In this document: positions 1-9,000 of the stretch, piece after piece
Position numbering within the stretch: position 1 is the stretch's first letter
Layout of the letters: each line of letters opens with the position of its first letter
DNA from: Alphaproteobacteria bacterium
GTDB taxonomy: Bacteria > Pseudomonadota > Alphaproteobacteria > TMED109
NCBI GenBank assembly: GCA_029247025.1
Contig: JAQWLZ010000027.1
Coordinates: 1-38,502, forward strand
Direction: 5' to 3'
Length of the DNA: 38,502 nucleotides
Program-made: the position numbers and the translations under genes
Notes under the pieces: model-generated
What the model saw: the letters and a program-made list of their open reading frames with translations, nothing else
Told to the model about the DNA's origin: nothing
Database searches by the model: none

Positions 1-1361
1 GTTAATCTATCAAAGCTAAAAACACCATCTGCTTTATTATATATTATTTTTTTATATTGGCTCGCAGGTTTAGTAGCTTTGTGATCTGCATGATTTAGCT
101 TTAACGTCCATGGTGCTTTCCCATTAAATATTTTTTGATCTAATGCTCCTAATATAGTTCCTAGTATTAATCCATATTTAAATCCAGGCCTAAAATTTCT
201 TGCATTTTTTAATTCTATTCCTGCCCATGAATTATAAAAACTATTCTCATATTCTTTTAATTCTAAATTAGTTTTTGAGTTTATATCTAATTTTTTTATA
301 ATTGTTTCTGCTGCAACTATTCCTGATTTCATAGCAGTGTGAGTTCCTTTTATTTTAGGAACATTTAATGTACCTGCTTCACATCCTATCAGTGCTCCAC
401 CTGGAAAATATAATTTTGGTAATGATTGATATCCTCCCTCATTTAGAGCTCTTGCCCCATATGCAATTCTTCTACCATTTTTAAGTATTTTTTTGATTTC
501 AGGATGGGTTTTAAATTTTTGGAATTCTTCATAAGGACTTAAATAAGGGTTTTTGTAATCAAGTCCCATAACAAAACCAATAGAAATTTGATTTTTATCC
601 ATATGATACAGAAATGATCCTCCATATATGTCATTAGAAAGAGGCCATCCTGCAGAATGCATAATACTTCCTTCTTTATGGTTTTCTTTATCTATTTCCC
701 AAATTTCTTTAAGCCCTATACCGTATGACTGAGGAGATTTTCTTTCGTCAAGATTATATTTTTTTATTAATTGTTTTCCTAGATGACCTCTGCATCCTTC
801 TGCAAATAATGTATATTTTCCTATCAATTCTATACCGGGTTCAAATGAAGAAGATTTAACAAAATCCTTATCAACTCCCATATCACCAGTTGCAATCCCA
901 ATTACAGAATCTTGTTCATCAAATAAAATTTCTTTAGCTGCGAATCCTGGATAAATCTCAACACCTAAATTTTCCGCTTCTTCTGATAACCATCTACACA
1001 TATTAGCGAGACTTATGATAAAATTATTATGATTTTTCATTGATTTAGGCAGTAAAAAATTAGGCAGCCTTATACTTTTATTTTTAGTTAGGAATATGAA
1101 CTTTTCTTGAGTAACAGCTGACATTGTTGGATGAGACATATCTTTCCAATTAGGAAAAAGTTCGTCCAAAGCTTTTGTTTCAAATACTGCACCAGATAAT
1201 ATATGTGCTCCTACCTCTGGCCCTTTTTCAACTATACAGACTGAAAGTTCTCTATTATTTATTTTAGCTAATTGCTTTAATTTTATTGCTGAAGATAGCC
1301 CAGCTGGACCTGCACCTACTATAACTACATCGTACTCCATTTTTTCTCTATCTGATCTCAT
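1..1361 (-). CDS. Electron transfer flavoprotein-ubiquinone oxidoreductase (partial, C-terminus outside window)
   Basis: This inner-membrane flavoprotein passes electrons from reduced ETF, generated by acyl-CoA and dimethylglycine-type dehydrogenases, to ubiquinone. The open frame runs off the left edge after 453 codons; the family is usually about 550 residues. A dinucleotide-binding GAGPAG sits at residues 16-21, followed by EKGPEVGAHILSGAV, typical of ETF-QO. The visible part ends in FSFDRL, just before the region that normally carries the C-terminal 4Fe-4S cysteines, so those cannot be checked. The start at 1361 has GAGG a few bases upstream; an internal ATG seven codons later is possible. 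It lies 28 bases downstream of the HisN-like gene on the same strand and is probably co-transcribed with it. Identification is strong. Confidence 0.93.
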   Translation of the reverse strand, partial: MRSDREKMEYDVVIVGAGPAGLSSAIKLKQLAKINNRELSVCIVEKGPEVGAHILSGAVFETKALDELFPNWKDMSHPTMSAVTQEKFIFLTKNKSIRLPNFLLPKSMKNHNNFIISLANMCRWLSEEAENLGVEIYPGFAAKEILFDEQDSVIGIATGDMGVDKDFVKSSSFEPGIELIGKYTLFAEGCRGHLGKQLIKKYNLDERKSPQSYGIGLKEIWEIDKENHKEGSIMHSAGWPLSNDIYGGSFLYHMDKNQISIGFVMGLDYKNPYLSPYEEFQKFKTHPEIKKILKNGRRIAYGARALNEGGYQSLPKLYFPGGALIGCEAGTLNVPKIKGTHTAMKSGIVAAETIIKKLDINSKTNLELKEYENSFYNSWAGIELKNARNFRPGFKYGLILGTILGALDQKIFNGKAPWTLKLNHADHKATKPASQYKKIIYNKADGVFSFDRL

Positions 1362-1389
1362 TTTAGCCTCATATAATTTGAATAAAATA

Positions 1390-2184
1390 TTATTTATAGT
1401 TTTCAATAATATCCGTAAAATAATTATAGGTTTCTATATTAGCTGCAGCTATTACTGATCTATCTGATGCTGCTTCCTTTTTATCCCAAGAAGTAATAAT
1501 TCCTCCTGCGGCTTCAATAATTGCTCTTGCTGCTGCAATATCCCATATTTCTAAGTCTTTTTCTATTACTAAGTCAATTGTTCCTGCCGCACACATAGCG
1601 TATCCCCAGCAGTCTGTTCCGTGACGAATAAATAATGTTTTATCAGACACTAAATCATATATAGCTTTATCTTTATCGTTTTCAATAAACATTGCAGGAT
1701 CTGTGACAGCACAAATAGTTTCCTTAATAGATTTAAATTGTTTAGTTTTTACAAGTTTATTATTTAAAAAACTTCCTTCTGAACTTCCCCAAATTCTATC
1801 TTTTGTAATGGGTTGGTCTATTAACCCTAATATAGGTTTTTTATCTTTAACTAAACCTATCATTGTTCCAAAAACAGGTAATCCAGATACAAAAGCTTTA
1901 GTTCCATCTATTGGATCAAGAATCCAGATATATTCTGCATTTTCATTTTCAGAGCCTAATTCTTCTCCAATTATACCATGATTAGGAAATGTTTTATTAA
2001 TTAATTTTCTCATTATTTTTTCTGATTCAGAATCTGCTTTTGTAACAATTTGTGGGCGTTTATTATTTTTAGTGGGCTTAATTTCCCAATTGCTTGTTTT
2101 ACGAAAAAAACTTTTTATTTCATCTTTAATAGAATCTGCTAATTCGTGAGCAAATTTCATATATATTTCATCATTACTTTTCAT
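1390..2184 (-). CDS. hisN: Inositol monophosphatase-family phosphatase, HisN-type histidinol-phosphatase
   Basis: A 264-residue Mg-dependent phosphatase. The metal-binding motifs of the inositol monophosphatase fold are all present: GEE at 73-75, DPIDGT at 90-95, and WDIAAA at 214-219. The wording DPIDGTKAFVSGLPVFGT is closer to the HisN branch (histidinol phosphate to histidinol, the penultimate step of histidine synthesis) than to SuhB or CysQ. Substrate assignment is by motif resemblance only; another small phosphate ester is possible. It is divergent from bamD across a 145-base gap and is the first gene of a leftward pair with ETF-ubiquinone oxidoreductase. No histidine gene is adjacent, so context neither supports nor contradicts the role. 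Confidence 0.8.
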   Translation of the reverse strand: MKSNDEIYMKFAHELADSIKDEIKSFFRKTSNWEIKPTKNNKRPQIVTKADSESEKIMRKLINKTFPNHGIIGEELGSENENAEYIWILDPIDGTKAFVSGLPVFGTMIGLVKDKKPILGLIDQPITKDRIWGSSEGSFLNNKLVKTKQFKSIKETICAVTDPAMFIENDKDKAIYDLVSDKTLFIRHGTDCWGYAMCAAGTIDLVIEKDLEIWDIAAARAIIEAAGGIITSWDKKEAASDRSVIAAANIETYNYFTDIIENYK

Positions 2185-2329
2185 TTTAATCCTAATTTAA
2201 ATATAATAATTTGGACATTTGCATGATATTATAATTATAACAAGTATGAAATTTAGGATATTTAATTTTTATTAAATTTTATGAATCTCTTATGTTATAA
2301 TTTTAAATAATAATAACTTGGATAATTAT

Positions 2330-3196
2330 ATGTATAATTTTTTTTCAATAATAAAATATTTAATTTTTATTTTATTATTTATTTTTGTTTCCTGTTCTTT
2401 TAATCCTTCTAAAAAAAATAAGGTGGAATATATAGAAAGAAGTGTAGATGAAATTTATAATTCAGCTATGCAATATATGGATGACAATAAATATATGAAA
2501 GCATACAAAGAATTTACAGAAGTAGAGAGACTTCATCCATATTCTATTTGGGCAACAAGGGCTCAATTGATGACCTCGTATGCAAATTATAAATTATATC
2601 TATATGAAGATTCTATATCTGGAGCAAAAAGATATATAGAGCTTCATCCAGGTGCTGCCGATATAGATTATGCTTTTTATCTAATTTCATTAAATTATTA
2701 TGAACAAATAAATGATTATAGAAGAGATCAATCTCTTACAAATAGAGCTAAAGAGGCATTTACTAATTTAATTAGAAGATTTCCTAATTCAGAATATGCT
2801 AGAGATGCAAAATTAAAATTAGATTTAGTGAATGATCATTTAGCAGCTAAAGAAATGGATGTAGGGCGAACATATCAGAATTCAGATAATTACATTGCGG
2901 CCTTAAATAGGTTTAAAAAAGTAGTTGATAGTTACTCAAAAACTAGTCATGTACCTGAAGCTCTAGCACGTTTAACAGAGACATATTTTAGGTTGGGATT
3001 ATATGAGGAAGCTAAAGTATACGCTTCAGTTTTAGGCCATAATTATCCTCAAAATAAATGGTACAAATATACATACACATTATTTGAAGATAAAAATAAT
3101 ATATTATTATCAGAGAAAACTGAAATTAATAAAAATGAAGGTTCATTTATCAATATTTTAAATGAATTTAAAGATATATTTGAAATTAAAAATTAA
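2330..3196 (+). CDS. bamD: Outer membrane protein assembly factor BamD (lipoprotein)
   Basis: Lipoprotein of the BAM complex, which folds beta-barrel proteins into the outer membrane. A hydrophobic signal ends in the lipobox FVSC with the lipid-attached cysteine at residue 22. Then come tandem TPR-like helices (YNSAMQYMDDNKYMKAYKEF; ALNRFKKVVDSY; EALARLTETYFRLGLYEEA), as in BamD/ComL. I chose ATG 2330; an in-frame TTG at 2318 would add four residues and is less convincing. Length (288 residues) is normal. A TATAAT at 2296-2301, with a CcrM-type GAATC at 2283-2287 just before it, could be part of its promoter, but no good -35 is seen. It precedes recN and ligA, the usual alphaproteobacterial order, although lpxC, a frequent upstream neighbour, is absent. 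Confidence 0.92.
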   Translation: MYNFFSIIKYLIFILLFIFVSCSFNPSKKNKVEYIERSVDEIYNSAMQYMDDNKYMKAYKEFTEVERLHPYSIWATRAQLMTSYANYKLYLYEDSISGAKRYIELHPGAADIDYAFYLISLNYYEQINDYRRDQSLTNRAKEAFTNLIRRFPNSEYARDAKLKLDLVNDHLAAKEMDVGRTYQNSDNYIAALNRFKKVVDSYSKTSHVPEALARLTETYFRLGLYEEAKVYASVLGHNYPQNKWYKYTYTLFEDKNNILLSEKTEINKNEGSFINILNEFKDIFEIKN

Positions 3197-3209
3197 CAGG
3201 TATTTTTTA

Positions 3210-4904
3210 ATGTTAAATTATATATCTATAAAAAATATAGTTTTGATAGAAAAATTAGAATTAAATTTCGAGGAAGGTTTTACTGTTCTTACTGGAGAAA
3301 CTGGTGCAGGAAAATCTATTATAGTAGATGCTATAAACTTAATACTTGGTAAGAGAGCGGAAAAAAGACTAATTAAAAAAGGTAAGGATGAAGCAACTGT
3401 ATCTGCTTCATTTACAGTAAATAAAGACCATGAAGTAATATGTCTAATAAAAAATAATGGCATATTTTTTGAAAATGAAATTCTTCTTAGAAGAAGAATT
3501 TTATCTAATGGTAGAAGCCAATCATTTTTAAATGATGAGCCAATATCCCTAAATTTTATGAAAGAAATTACTAATTATTTAATAGAAGTTAATGGCCAAA
3601 ATGACCAGTCAGGTTTATTAGAAAACTCAAACCACATAAATATTTTAGATAATTGGGGTAATTTATCAAAGTATACTCAAGATTTATCATTAGTATATAA
3701 TTTATATAAAGATAAAGTAAATTTGTATAATGAGCATAAAGAAAAAATTAAGATTTTCGAGAGTAATAAAAATCATTTAGAAGAAGATTTAGAAGAAATT
3801 ATTCAATTAGATCTGAAAGATGATGAAATTAATAAATTAATAGAAAGTAAAAATTATTTAATGTCTAGAGAAAAAATTAAGGAAAGCCTGACCCAGATTA
3901 ACTTTTTATTAAAGGGAGATACTGAATCAAATGGTATTTATGAAAGTTTAAGTCTTTCAAGAAAACAAATTTTAGCAATTATATCACTTAATAAAAAATT
4001 ATTTAATAAATTAGATGAAGCATTGGATAAAACTATTATAGAACTTAAAGAAACAGAATCTATTTTAGGTGAGTGTTTAGACAGTATTGATGAAACTAAT
4101 TTAAGTTTAGATGCAATAGATAATAGAATTTCTTTGATTAAAAGAATTGCTCGTAAGCATAATATAGATGAAATGGAGATTGCTTCTTATAAAGATAAGT
4201 TAGAAAATAAATTAAATAGTATAGTAAATTCAAATGAAGATTTAAAAAAAATTGAAGATGAAATTACTATATTAAGAAATGAATATAAATTAAGTGCTTT
4301 GAAATTATCTGAATTAAGAAATGAAGCATCAATAAAATTATCAAAATTTGTAAATAGTGAGTTACCTGTATTAAAGCTAGAAAGTGCTAGGTTTAACTCT
4401 TCATTAAATATTTTGGATGAAGATAATTGGAAGCCAAATGGAATAGATCAAGTTGTTTTTAAAATTGAAACAAATAAGGATTCAGGCTTTGATTTTATTT
4501 CTAAAATTGCCTCTGGAGGTGAATTATCAAGAATAGTACTTGCAATTAAAGTTTCTTTAATTTCAGAACATCAAAATATTAATTCAAAAACTTTAATATT
4601 TGATGAAGTTGACACAGGAGTAGGTGGGGCAGTAGCAGATGCAATTGGAAAAAGACTTGAGTTGCTAGGGCAGCATAATCAAGTTTTAGCAGTAACTCAT
4701 CATCCTCAAGTCGCTGCACGTTCAAGTAATCATTTTAAAGTTAATAAGAGTAATAAAAATAGTTATTCTTCTACTAGTATAAATAATTTAAATTATAATG
4801 AGCGTTTAGAAGAAATAGCAAGAATGTTATCTGGAGAAAGAATAACTGATGCTGCGCGAAAAGCTGCTGAAAGTTTATTTCAGCAAAATAAAAATTTTTA
4901 TTAA
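3210..4904 (+). CDS. recN: DNA repair protein RecN
   Basis: SMC-like ATPase of recombinational double-strand-break repair. Walker A GETGAGKS is at residues 29-36; the ABC signature ASGGELSR is near 434-441; Walker B LIFDEVDTGVGG is near 460-471, followed by the AVTHHPQVAA switch segment. Between the two ATPase halves lie coiled-coil segments rich in K, E, I and L. The start at ATG 3210 gives the conserved N-terminus MLNYISIKNIVLIE, with AGG about ten bases upstream; the frame stays open further upstream but overlaps bamD there. Length is 564 residues, normal for RecN. Only 13 bases separate it from bamD and 15 from ligA, so the three probably form one operon. Confidence 0.96.
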   Translation: MLNYISIKNIVLIEKLELNFEEGFTVLTGETGAGKSIIVDAINLILGKRAEKRLIKKGKDEATVSASFTVNKDHEVICLIKNNGIFFENEILLRRRILSNGRSQSFLNDEPISLNFMKEITNYLIEVNGQNDQSGLLENSNHINILDNWGNLSKYTQDLSLVYNLYKDKVNLYNEHKEKIKIFESNKNHLEEDLEEIIQLDLKDDEINKLIESKNYLMSREKIKESLTQINFLLKGDTESNGIYESLSLSRKQILAIISLNKKLFNKLDEALDKTIIELKETESILGECLDSIDETNLSLDAIDNRISLIKRIARKHNIDEMEIASYKDKLENKLNSIVNSNEDLKKIEDEITILRNEYKLSALKLSELRNEASIKLSKFVNSELPVLKLESARFNSSLNILDEDNWKPNGIDQVVFKIETNKDSGFDFISKIASGGELSRIVLAIKVSLISEHQNINSKTLIFDEVDTGVGGAVADAIGKRLELLGQHNQVLAVTHHPQVAARSSNHFKVNKSNKNSYSSTSINNLNYNERLEEIARMLSGERITDAARKAAESLFQQNKNFY

Positions 4905-4919
4905 TTTTGGGTTTATATA

Positions 4920-6983
4920 ATGAAAGAAGAAGTAATTAATAAGCTAAAAAAACTAGCTAGTCTTATAGAGTATCATAATAATTTATATTATAATGAGGAT
5001 AACCCTGAAATATCTGATGCTGAATATGATAATTTAAGAATTGAAAATATAAAATTAGAAAAGGAATTTCCAGACTTAGTTCTTTCAAATAGTCCAACTA
5101 AGAAAGTAGGTGCTGAATTAACTTCAGCTTTTAAAAAAGTTAAGCACTTAGTTCCAATGCTATCTCTAGGAAATACTTTTACAAAAAATGATGTGCAAGA
5201 TTATCTTGATAAAACTAGAAGATTTCTTCAAATAGATAATAATACTGACCTTGAATTTATTGCTGAACCAAAAATAGATGGTTTATCTGCAACTTTGATA
5301 TATAAAAATGGTCAATTAATAATCGGTGCTACTCGCGGAGATGGTAAACAAGGAGAAAACATAACTGAAAATATAAAAACAATAAAAGAAATTCCTCATT
5401 ATTTATCAGGTAAATTTCCTGATGAGTTGGAAATAAGAGGTGAAATATATATTTCTAATTCAGAATTTGAGAAGCTTAATTTTTCTAGAGTAAAAGATTC
5501 TCTACCGGTATTTGCAAATCCTAGAAATGCTGCTGCTGGATCTGTTAGGCAATTAGATTCTAGTATTACTGCATCTAGAAAGTTAAGTTTTTTCGCATAT
5601 AATTGGGGGCATATATCTGAACCTATAGGTAATACATTAGTTGAAATTAGAAAATTTATTTCAGAATTAGGTTTTAAGTTGAACCATCCAGTAGAATTGT
5701 GTTCTAATTTAGAACAAATGATAGAATTTTATAATAAATTATATCAAAATAGATCTAGTTTAGACTTTGATATAGATGGGATAGTATATAAATTAAATAA
5801 TATTAATTTTTATGATCGTCTTGGTTCTACTGACCACTCTCCCAGATTTGCTGTCTCACATAAATTTCCAGCAGAATTAGGAGTTACTACGCTAAATAAG
5901 GTGAAATTTCAGGTAGGAAGAACTGGTGCAGTTACTCCTGTTGCTGAATTAAAGCCTGTCACTATTGGAGGAGTTAGAATACAAAGAGCTAGTTTACATA
6001 ATAAAGATGAAATTCAGAGATTAGGCTTAGTTATAGGTGATACAGTTTCAGTTAAGAGAGCTGGTGATGTTATTCCTCAAATAGTAAGTTATAATCCTAA
6101 ATTAAGACCTAAAAAATACAAAAATATAATTTTTCCTCAACAGTGCCCGTCTTGTAATAATTATTTAGAATTTGAAAAAGAGGATACGATAATACGTTGT
6201 TTAAACCATACAAATTGTAAAGAGCAAATCATAGGACAATTAATTCATTTTGTCTCCAGAAATGCATTCAATATTGACGGTTTAGGAGAAAAACAGATTA
6301 TAGAATTATATAATAATAATTTAATCAGGGAGCCTGCTGATATATTCAGTCTTGCCTCTCCAACCGAACGTAAAAAACACGAATTAATAATTAAACTTCC
6401 TGGATGGGGAAAATTATCTTTATCTAACTTAATAGTTTCGATAAATAATTCTAAAGAGCAAACTATTGAAAAAGTTCTATATTCTCTTGGAATTCGTCAT
6501 CTAGGTTTAGGTACAGCTAAACTAATATCAAAAAACTTTAATACCTCAAAAGATCTAATAAATAGAATCTTAAATATTAATGAGGACAATAAAAAGTATT
6601 TAATTAATGATTTAAAAGTAATCAATGGAATTGGTGAAAAAGCAATCCAATCTTTTATTTCATATTTTGAAAATAGTAAATTATTATTTACGAATTTACT
6701 GGATCACATAAATATATCGGAATTTAAATTGAGGCAAGATACTTCACATTTTTTCTTTGGTAAAAGACTAGTTTTTACTGGAAAGTTTGAGAATTTATCT
6801 CGTACAGAAATAAAAAATAAATCCGAACAATTTGGAGCTTTAATTTCTTCGCAAATTTCTAGTAAAACAGATTTCCTAGTCGTAGGATTAAAGCCAGGAT
6901 CAAAAGTTACGAAAGCTAAAGAGCTTGATGTTGATATTATAAGTGAAAAAGATTTTTTATCATATTTTAATTCATTACTTTAA
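4920..6983 (+). CDS. ligA: NAD-dependent DNA ligase LigA
   Basis: Seals nicks in duplex DNA using NAD+, chiefly at Okazaki-fragment junctions. Adenylation domain: the AMP-accepting lysine is K118 in KIDG (118-121), followed by TRGDGKQGENITEN. OB-fold region: GRTGAVTPVAEL. A four-cysteine zinc finger C409-x2-C412-x14-C427-x5-C433 has the canonical spacing. Helix-hairpin-helix segments follow (LGIRHLGLGTAKLI, VINGIGEKAIQSF), then a C-terminal BRCT domain from about 607 to the end (LVFTGKFENLSR). All domains are present in 687 residues. It follows recN closely, and its last nine bases overlap the convergent aminopeptidase gene. Confidence 0.98.
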   Translation: MKEEVINKLKKLASLIEYHNNLYYNEDNPEISDAEYDNLRIENIKLEKEFPDLVLSNSPTKKVGAELTSAFKKVKHLVPMLSLGNTFTKNDVQDYLDKTRRFLQIDNNTDLEFIAEPKIDGLSATLIYKNGQLIIGATRGDGKQGENITENIKTIKEIPHYLSGKFPDELEIRGEIYISNSEFEKLNFSRVKDSLPVFANPRNAAAGSVRQLDSSITASRKLSFFAYNWGHISEPIGNTLVEIRKFISELGFKLNHPVELCSNLEQMIEFYNKLYQNRSSLDFDIDGIVYKLNNINFYDRLGSTDHSPRFAVSHKFPAELGVTTLNKVKFQVGRTGAVTPVAELKPVTIGGVRIQRASLHNKDEIQRLGLVIGDTVSVKRAGDVIPQIVSYNPKLRPKKYKNIIFPQQCPSCNNYLEFEKEDTIIRCLNHTNCKEQIIGQLIHFVSRNAFNIDGLGEKQIIELYNNNLIREPADIFSLASPTERKKHELIIKLPGWGKLSLSNLIVSINNSKEQTIEKVLYSLGIRHLGLGTAKLISKNFNTSKDLINRILNINEDNKKYLINDLKVINGIGEKAIQSFISYFENSKLLFTNLLDHINISEFKLRQDTSHFFFGKRLVFTGKFENLSRTEIKNKSEQFGALISSQISSKTDFLVVGLKPGSKVTKAKELDVDIISEKDFLSYFNSLL

Positions 6984-8768
6984 GTGAGGAGAGCATGCTT
7001 TTTTTAACCAGCTTCTTTCCTCTCTATCTAAATTATTAGATATTTTTTCATAAACTTTGTTATGATAATTATTTAACCAAAATATTTCTTCTTCAGTTAA
7101 TAAATTATAATTAATTAAATTAATATCAATAGGTGCTAGGGTAAGTGTTTCAAAAGTTAGCATATTTTTATTATTTTTATTTTTAATTTTTTGAACTAAC
7201 ATTAAATTTTCAATTCTAATTCCATATTTATTTGTTAAATAAAAACCTGGTTCATTAGAAGTTATCATTCCTGGCTCTAAAATTGTAAAAGAACCTTTGG
7301 ATATTCTGTGAGGACCTTCATGTACACTTAAACATGAACCTACGCCATGACCGGTACCGTGTCCATAGTTAAGATCTTTTTTCCAAAGTGGTAATCTTGC
7401 TAGTAAATCTAAATCATTTCCAGTAGTACCATATGGAAATATGGCGCTTGCTAGGGCTATATGTCCTTTTAAAACTGTACTAAAATGGTCTTTCATATTT
7501 TGAGTTGGCTTTCCAATTGCTACAGTTCTAGTAACATCAGTTGTACCTTCTAAATATTGGCCACCACTATCACACAGATAAATATTGTTATTAGTAAAAG
7601 TTTTATTACTTTTTTCTGTTACCCTATAATGAACTATTGCACCATTAGAGGCAAATCCACTAATTGTTTCAAACGAAGTACAGATAAAATTTTCTTGTTT
7701 GGACCTTAATTTATCTATTTTGTTTGAGGCAGCTAGTTCTGAATTAAGAGAACTTCTATATTTTTGTATCCAATATAAAAATTTAGCTAAGGCTTTTCCA
7801 TCTCTAATATGAGCAGAAATGGCTCCTTTAATTTCTATTTTATTTTTTATAGATTTCATTTTTTCAATTGGACATTTTTTTTCAATAAGATTAGTACTTT
7901 TAGACTTAATATTCTGTACCAATGCATAAGATACATTATCAGGATCAATAAGAATTTTATTATTATTTTTTGATATTTTAATAATTTCTTTAATAATACT
8001 ATCTTTAGGGTAAATTTTTATATTATTTTTTAAATGTCTTTGAATTTTTTTATCTATTCGTGAAGAGTCAATAAACAAAAATATACTGCCACTGCTAAAT
8101 ATAATTGCTCTTGTTAGTACAATAGGGGTGTGATTAAGATCCATACCTCTAATGTTTAAAAGCCATGCTATAGCATCTGGATGGTTTAAAATATATGCGT
8201 TAACATTTAATTCCTTCATATATAAACATAACTTTTTAATTTTACTTGTTGAGTGTATACCTGCGTATTTTATTGGGTGTATATTAATTTTAGAATTAGG
8301 AATTTTATTTCTATCTTTATTCCAAAATAAATCTATAGGATTTTCTTTTAATGATAAAAACTCAATATTATATTTTTTCCCAATATTTAATATCCCTTTG
8401 ATATATGAGTATGAGTGAAGCCATGGATCATAAGCAATTTTATTACATTTCTTTGCGTTAGATGCTATATACATTTCAAGTGACTGCTTGGATGATAAAA
8501 TAACTTTAATTCCTGTATTTTTTGTTTCATTTTTTGCTTGTATTGTATATCTACTATCTACAAATAAAACTACTTGATTACGAAGTATTAATATTACTCC
8601 AGCAGAACCAGTAAAACCACTTAACCACTTAAGCCTCGCATCACATTCAGGAACATACTCTCCTAAATAGCTATCCGCTCTTGGTTGAATATATCCATCC
8701 AACTTATTTTTAGTTATATAATTCTGGATAAATTTTATTCTTTTAACAGTAATTAAATTATTAATCAT
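6975..8768 (-). CDS. Xaa-Pro aminopeptidase (M24B, aminopeptidase P type)
   Basis: Cytosolic metallopeptidase that removes an N-terminal residue ahead of proline. It is the long form (597 residues) with two creatinase-like N-terminal domains (SGFTGSAGVILI and VLFVDSRYTIQA in the first) and a C-terminal pita-bread domain. All five metal ligands of the family can be placed: D410, D421, H484, E516 and E530, within YLCDSGGQY, TTDVTRTV, GHGTGHGVG, SNEPGFY and GIRIEN. It has no signal peptide. It ends convergently inside ligA. Upstream on its strand is the repeat-rich gap, where TTGTAA and TATATA elements about 16 bases apart could be its promoter. Confidence 0.93.
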   Translation of the reverse strand: MINNLITVKRIKFIQNYITKNKLDGYIQPRADSYLGEYVPECDARLKWLSGFTGSAGVILILRNQVVLFVDSRYTIQAKNETKNTGIKVILSSKQSLEMYIASNAKKCNKIAYDPWLHSYSYIKGILNIGKKYNIEFLSLKENPIDLFWNKDRNKIPNSKINIHPIKYAGIHSTSKIKKLCLYMKELNVNAYILNHPDAIAWLLNIRGMDLNHTPIVLTRAIIFSSGSIFLFIDSSRIDKKIQRHLKNNIKIYPKDSIIKEIIKISKNNNKILIDPDNVSYALVQNIKSKSTNLIEKKCPIEKMKSIKNKIEIKGAISAHIRDGKALAKFLYWIQKYRSSLNSELAASNKIDKLRSKQENFICTSFETISGFASNGAIVHYRVTEKSNKTFTNNNIYLCDSGGQYLEGTTDVTRTVAIGKPTQNMKDHFSTVLKGHIALASAIFPYGTTGNDLDLLARLPLWKKDLNYGHGTGHGVGSCLSVHEGPHRISKGSFTILEPGMITSNEPGFYLTNKYGIRIENLMLVQKIKNKNNKNMLTFETLTLAPIDINLINYNLLTEEEIFWLNNYHNKVYEKISNNLDREERSWLKKACSPHLK

Positions 8769-8827
8769 AATACTATAATATATAAGCGAATTTATATATT
8801 TTACAAAAAAATCTTAAATAATTTTAT

Positions 8828-8850
8828 AGTCATGCTAAGAAAACATGACT
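8828..8850. repeat. Short perfect inverted repeat in the 8769-9151 gap
   Basis: AGTCATG at 8828-8834 is the exact reverse complement of CATGACT at 8844-8850, with a nine-base A-rich loop. No T-run follows on either strand, so it is not a convincing terminator. It lies about 60 bases upstream of the aminopeptidase start and could be an operator or a structured RNA segment. Function unknown. Confidence 0.6.
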
Positions 8851-8889
8851 GTATTGATTTTTACAAGGCCAAATTTTATTTTTTTGAGC

Positions 8890-8946
8890 AAGGCATGCCT
8901 TTTTCTCTATAAAAAGTAATTTTTGCATGTGTTTTTTGCATGCCTT
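8890..8946. repeat. Nested inverted repeat with tandem 13-base direct repeat
   Basis: AAGGCATGC (8890-8898) is matched by GCATGCCTT (8938-8946). The left copy is also the core of a 12-base palindrome AAGGCATGCCTT (8890-8901). Inside the 39-base loop CTTTTT and AAAAAG can form a smaller hairpin. The right part is a contiguous direct repeat of period 13: TTTTGCATGTGTT (8921-8933) and TTTTGCATGCCTT (8934-8946), 11 of 13 bases identical. No terminator-like T-tract follows. The repeated TTTTGCATG boxes look more like protein sites than an RNA fold, but that is inference. Confidence 0.6.
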
Positions 8947-8950
8947 ATTT

Positions 8951-8966
8951 GTAACATTATTGTTAC
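8951..8966. promoter_or_regulatory. Candidate operator palindrome upstream of the twin-hairpin RNA
   Basis: GTAACATTATTGTTAC is a perfect inverted repeat with six-base arms and a four-base centre. Its centre is about 42 bases upstream of the predicted transcription start near 9001, where an activator or a repressor covering the -35 region would bind. No regulator family is assigned. Confidence 0.4.
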
Positions 8967-8988
8967 TATTTATATAAATTCTATTTTA

Positions 8989-8994
8989 TATAAT
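8989..8994 (+). promoter_or_regulatory. Predicted -10 element TATAAT for the 9001-9391 transcript
   Basis: A perfect TATAAT sits seven bases before 9001, where the first stem of the twin-hairpin RNA begins. The expected -35 position (8965-8971, CTATTT and neighbours) does not match consensus, which would fit a factor-dependent promoter using the palindrome at 8951-8966. In DNA this AT-rich a chance TATAAT is common, so the call rests on its position. Confidence 0.4.
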
Positions 8995-9000
8995 TATTAA

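Noticed and set aside
1703-1981. Rightward 92-codon open frame inside the HisN-like gene
   Set aside because: It lies wholly antisense to a clear phosphatase gene, has no ribosome site and no recognisable family; it mirrors the codon pattern of the real gene.
3162-3209. Longer RecN N-terminus overlapping bamD
   Set aside because: The extra 16 residues are unlike RecN, which begins M-L-x-x-I-x-I-x-N; ATG 3210 has its own upstream AGG.
8971-8994. TTATATAA repeats around 8971-8994 as a meaningful repeat
   Set aside because: Pure A/T palindromes are ubiquitous here; only the position of TATAAT relative to the hairpins was used.
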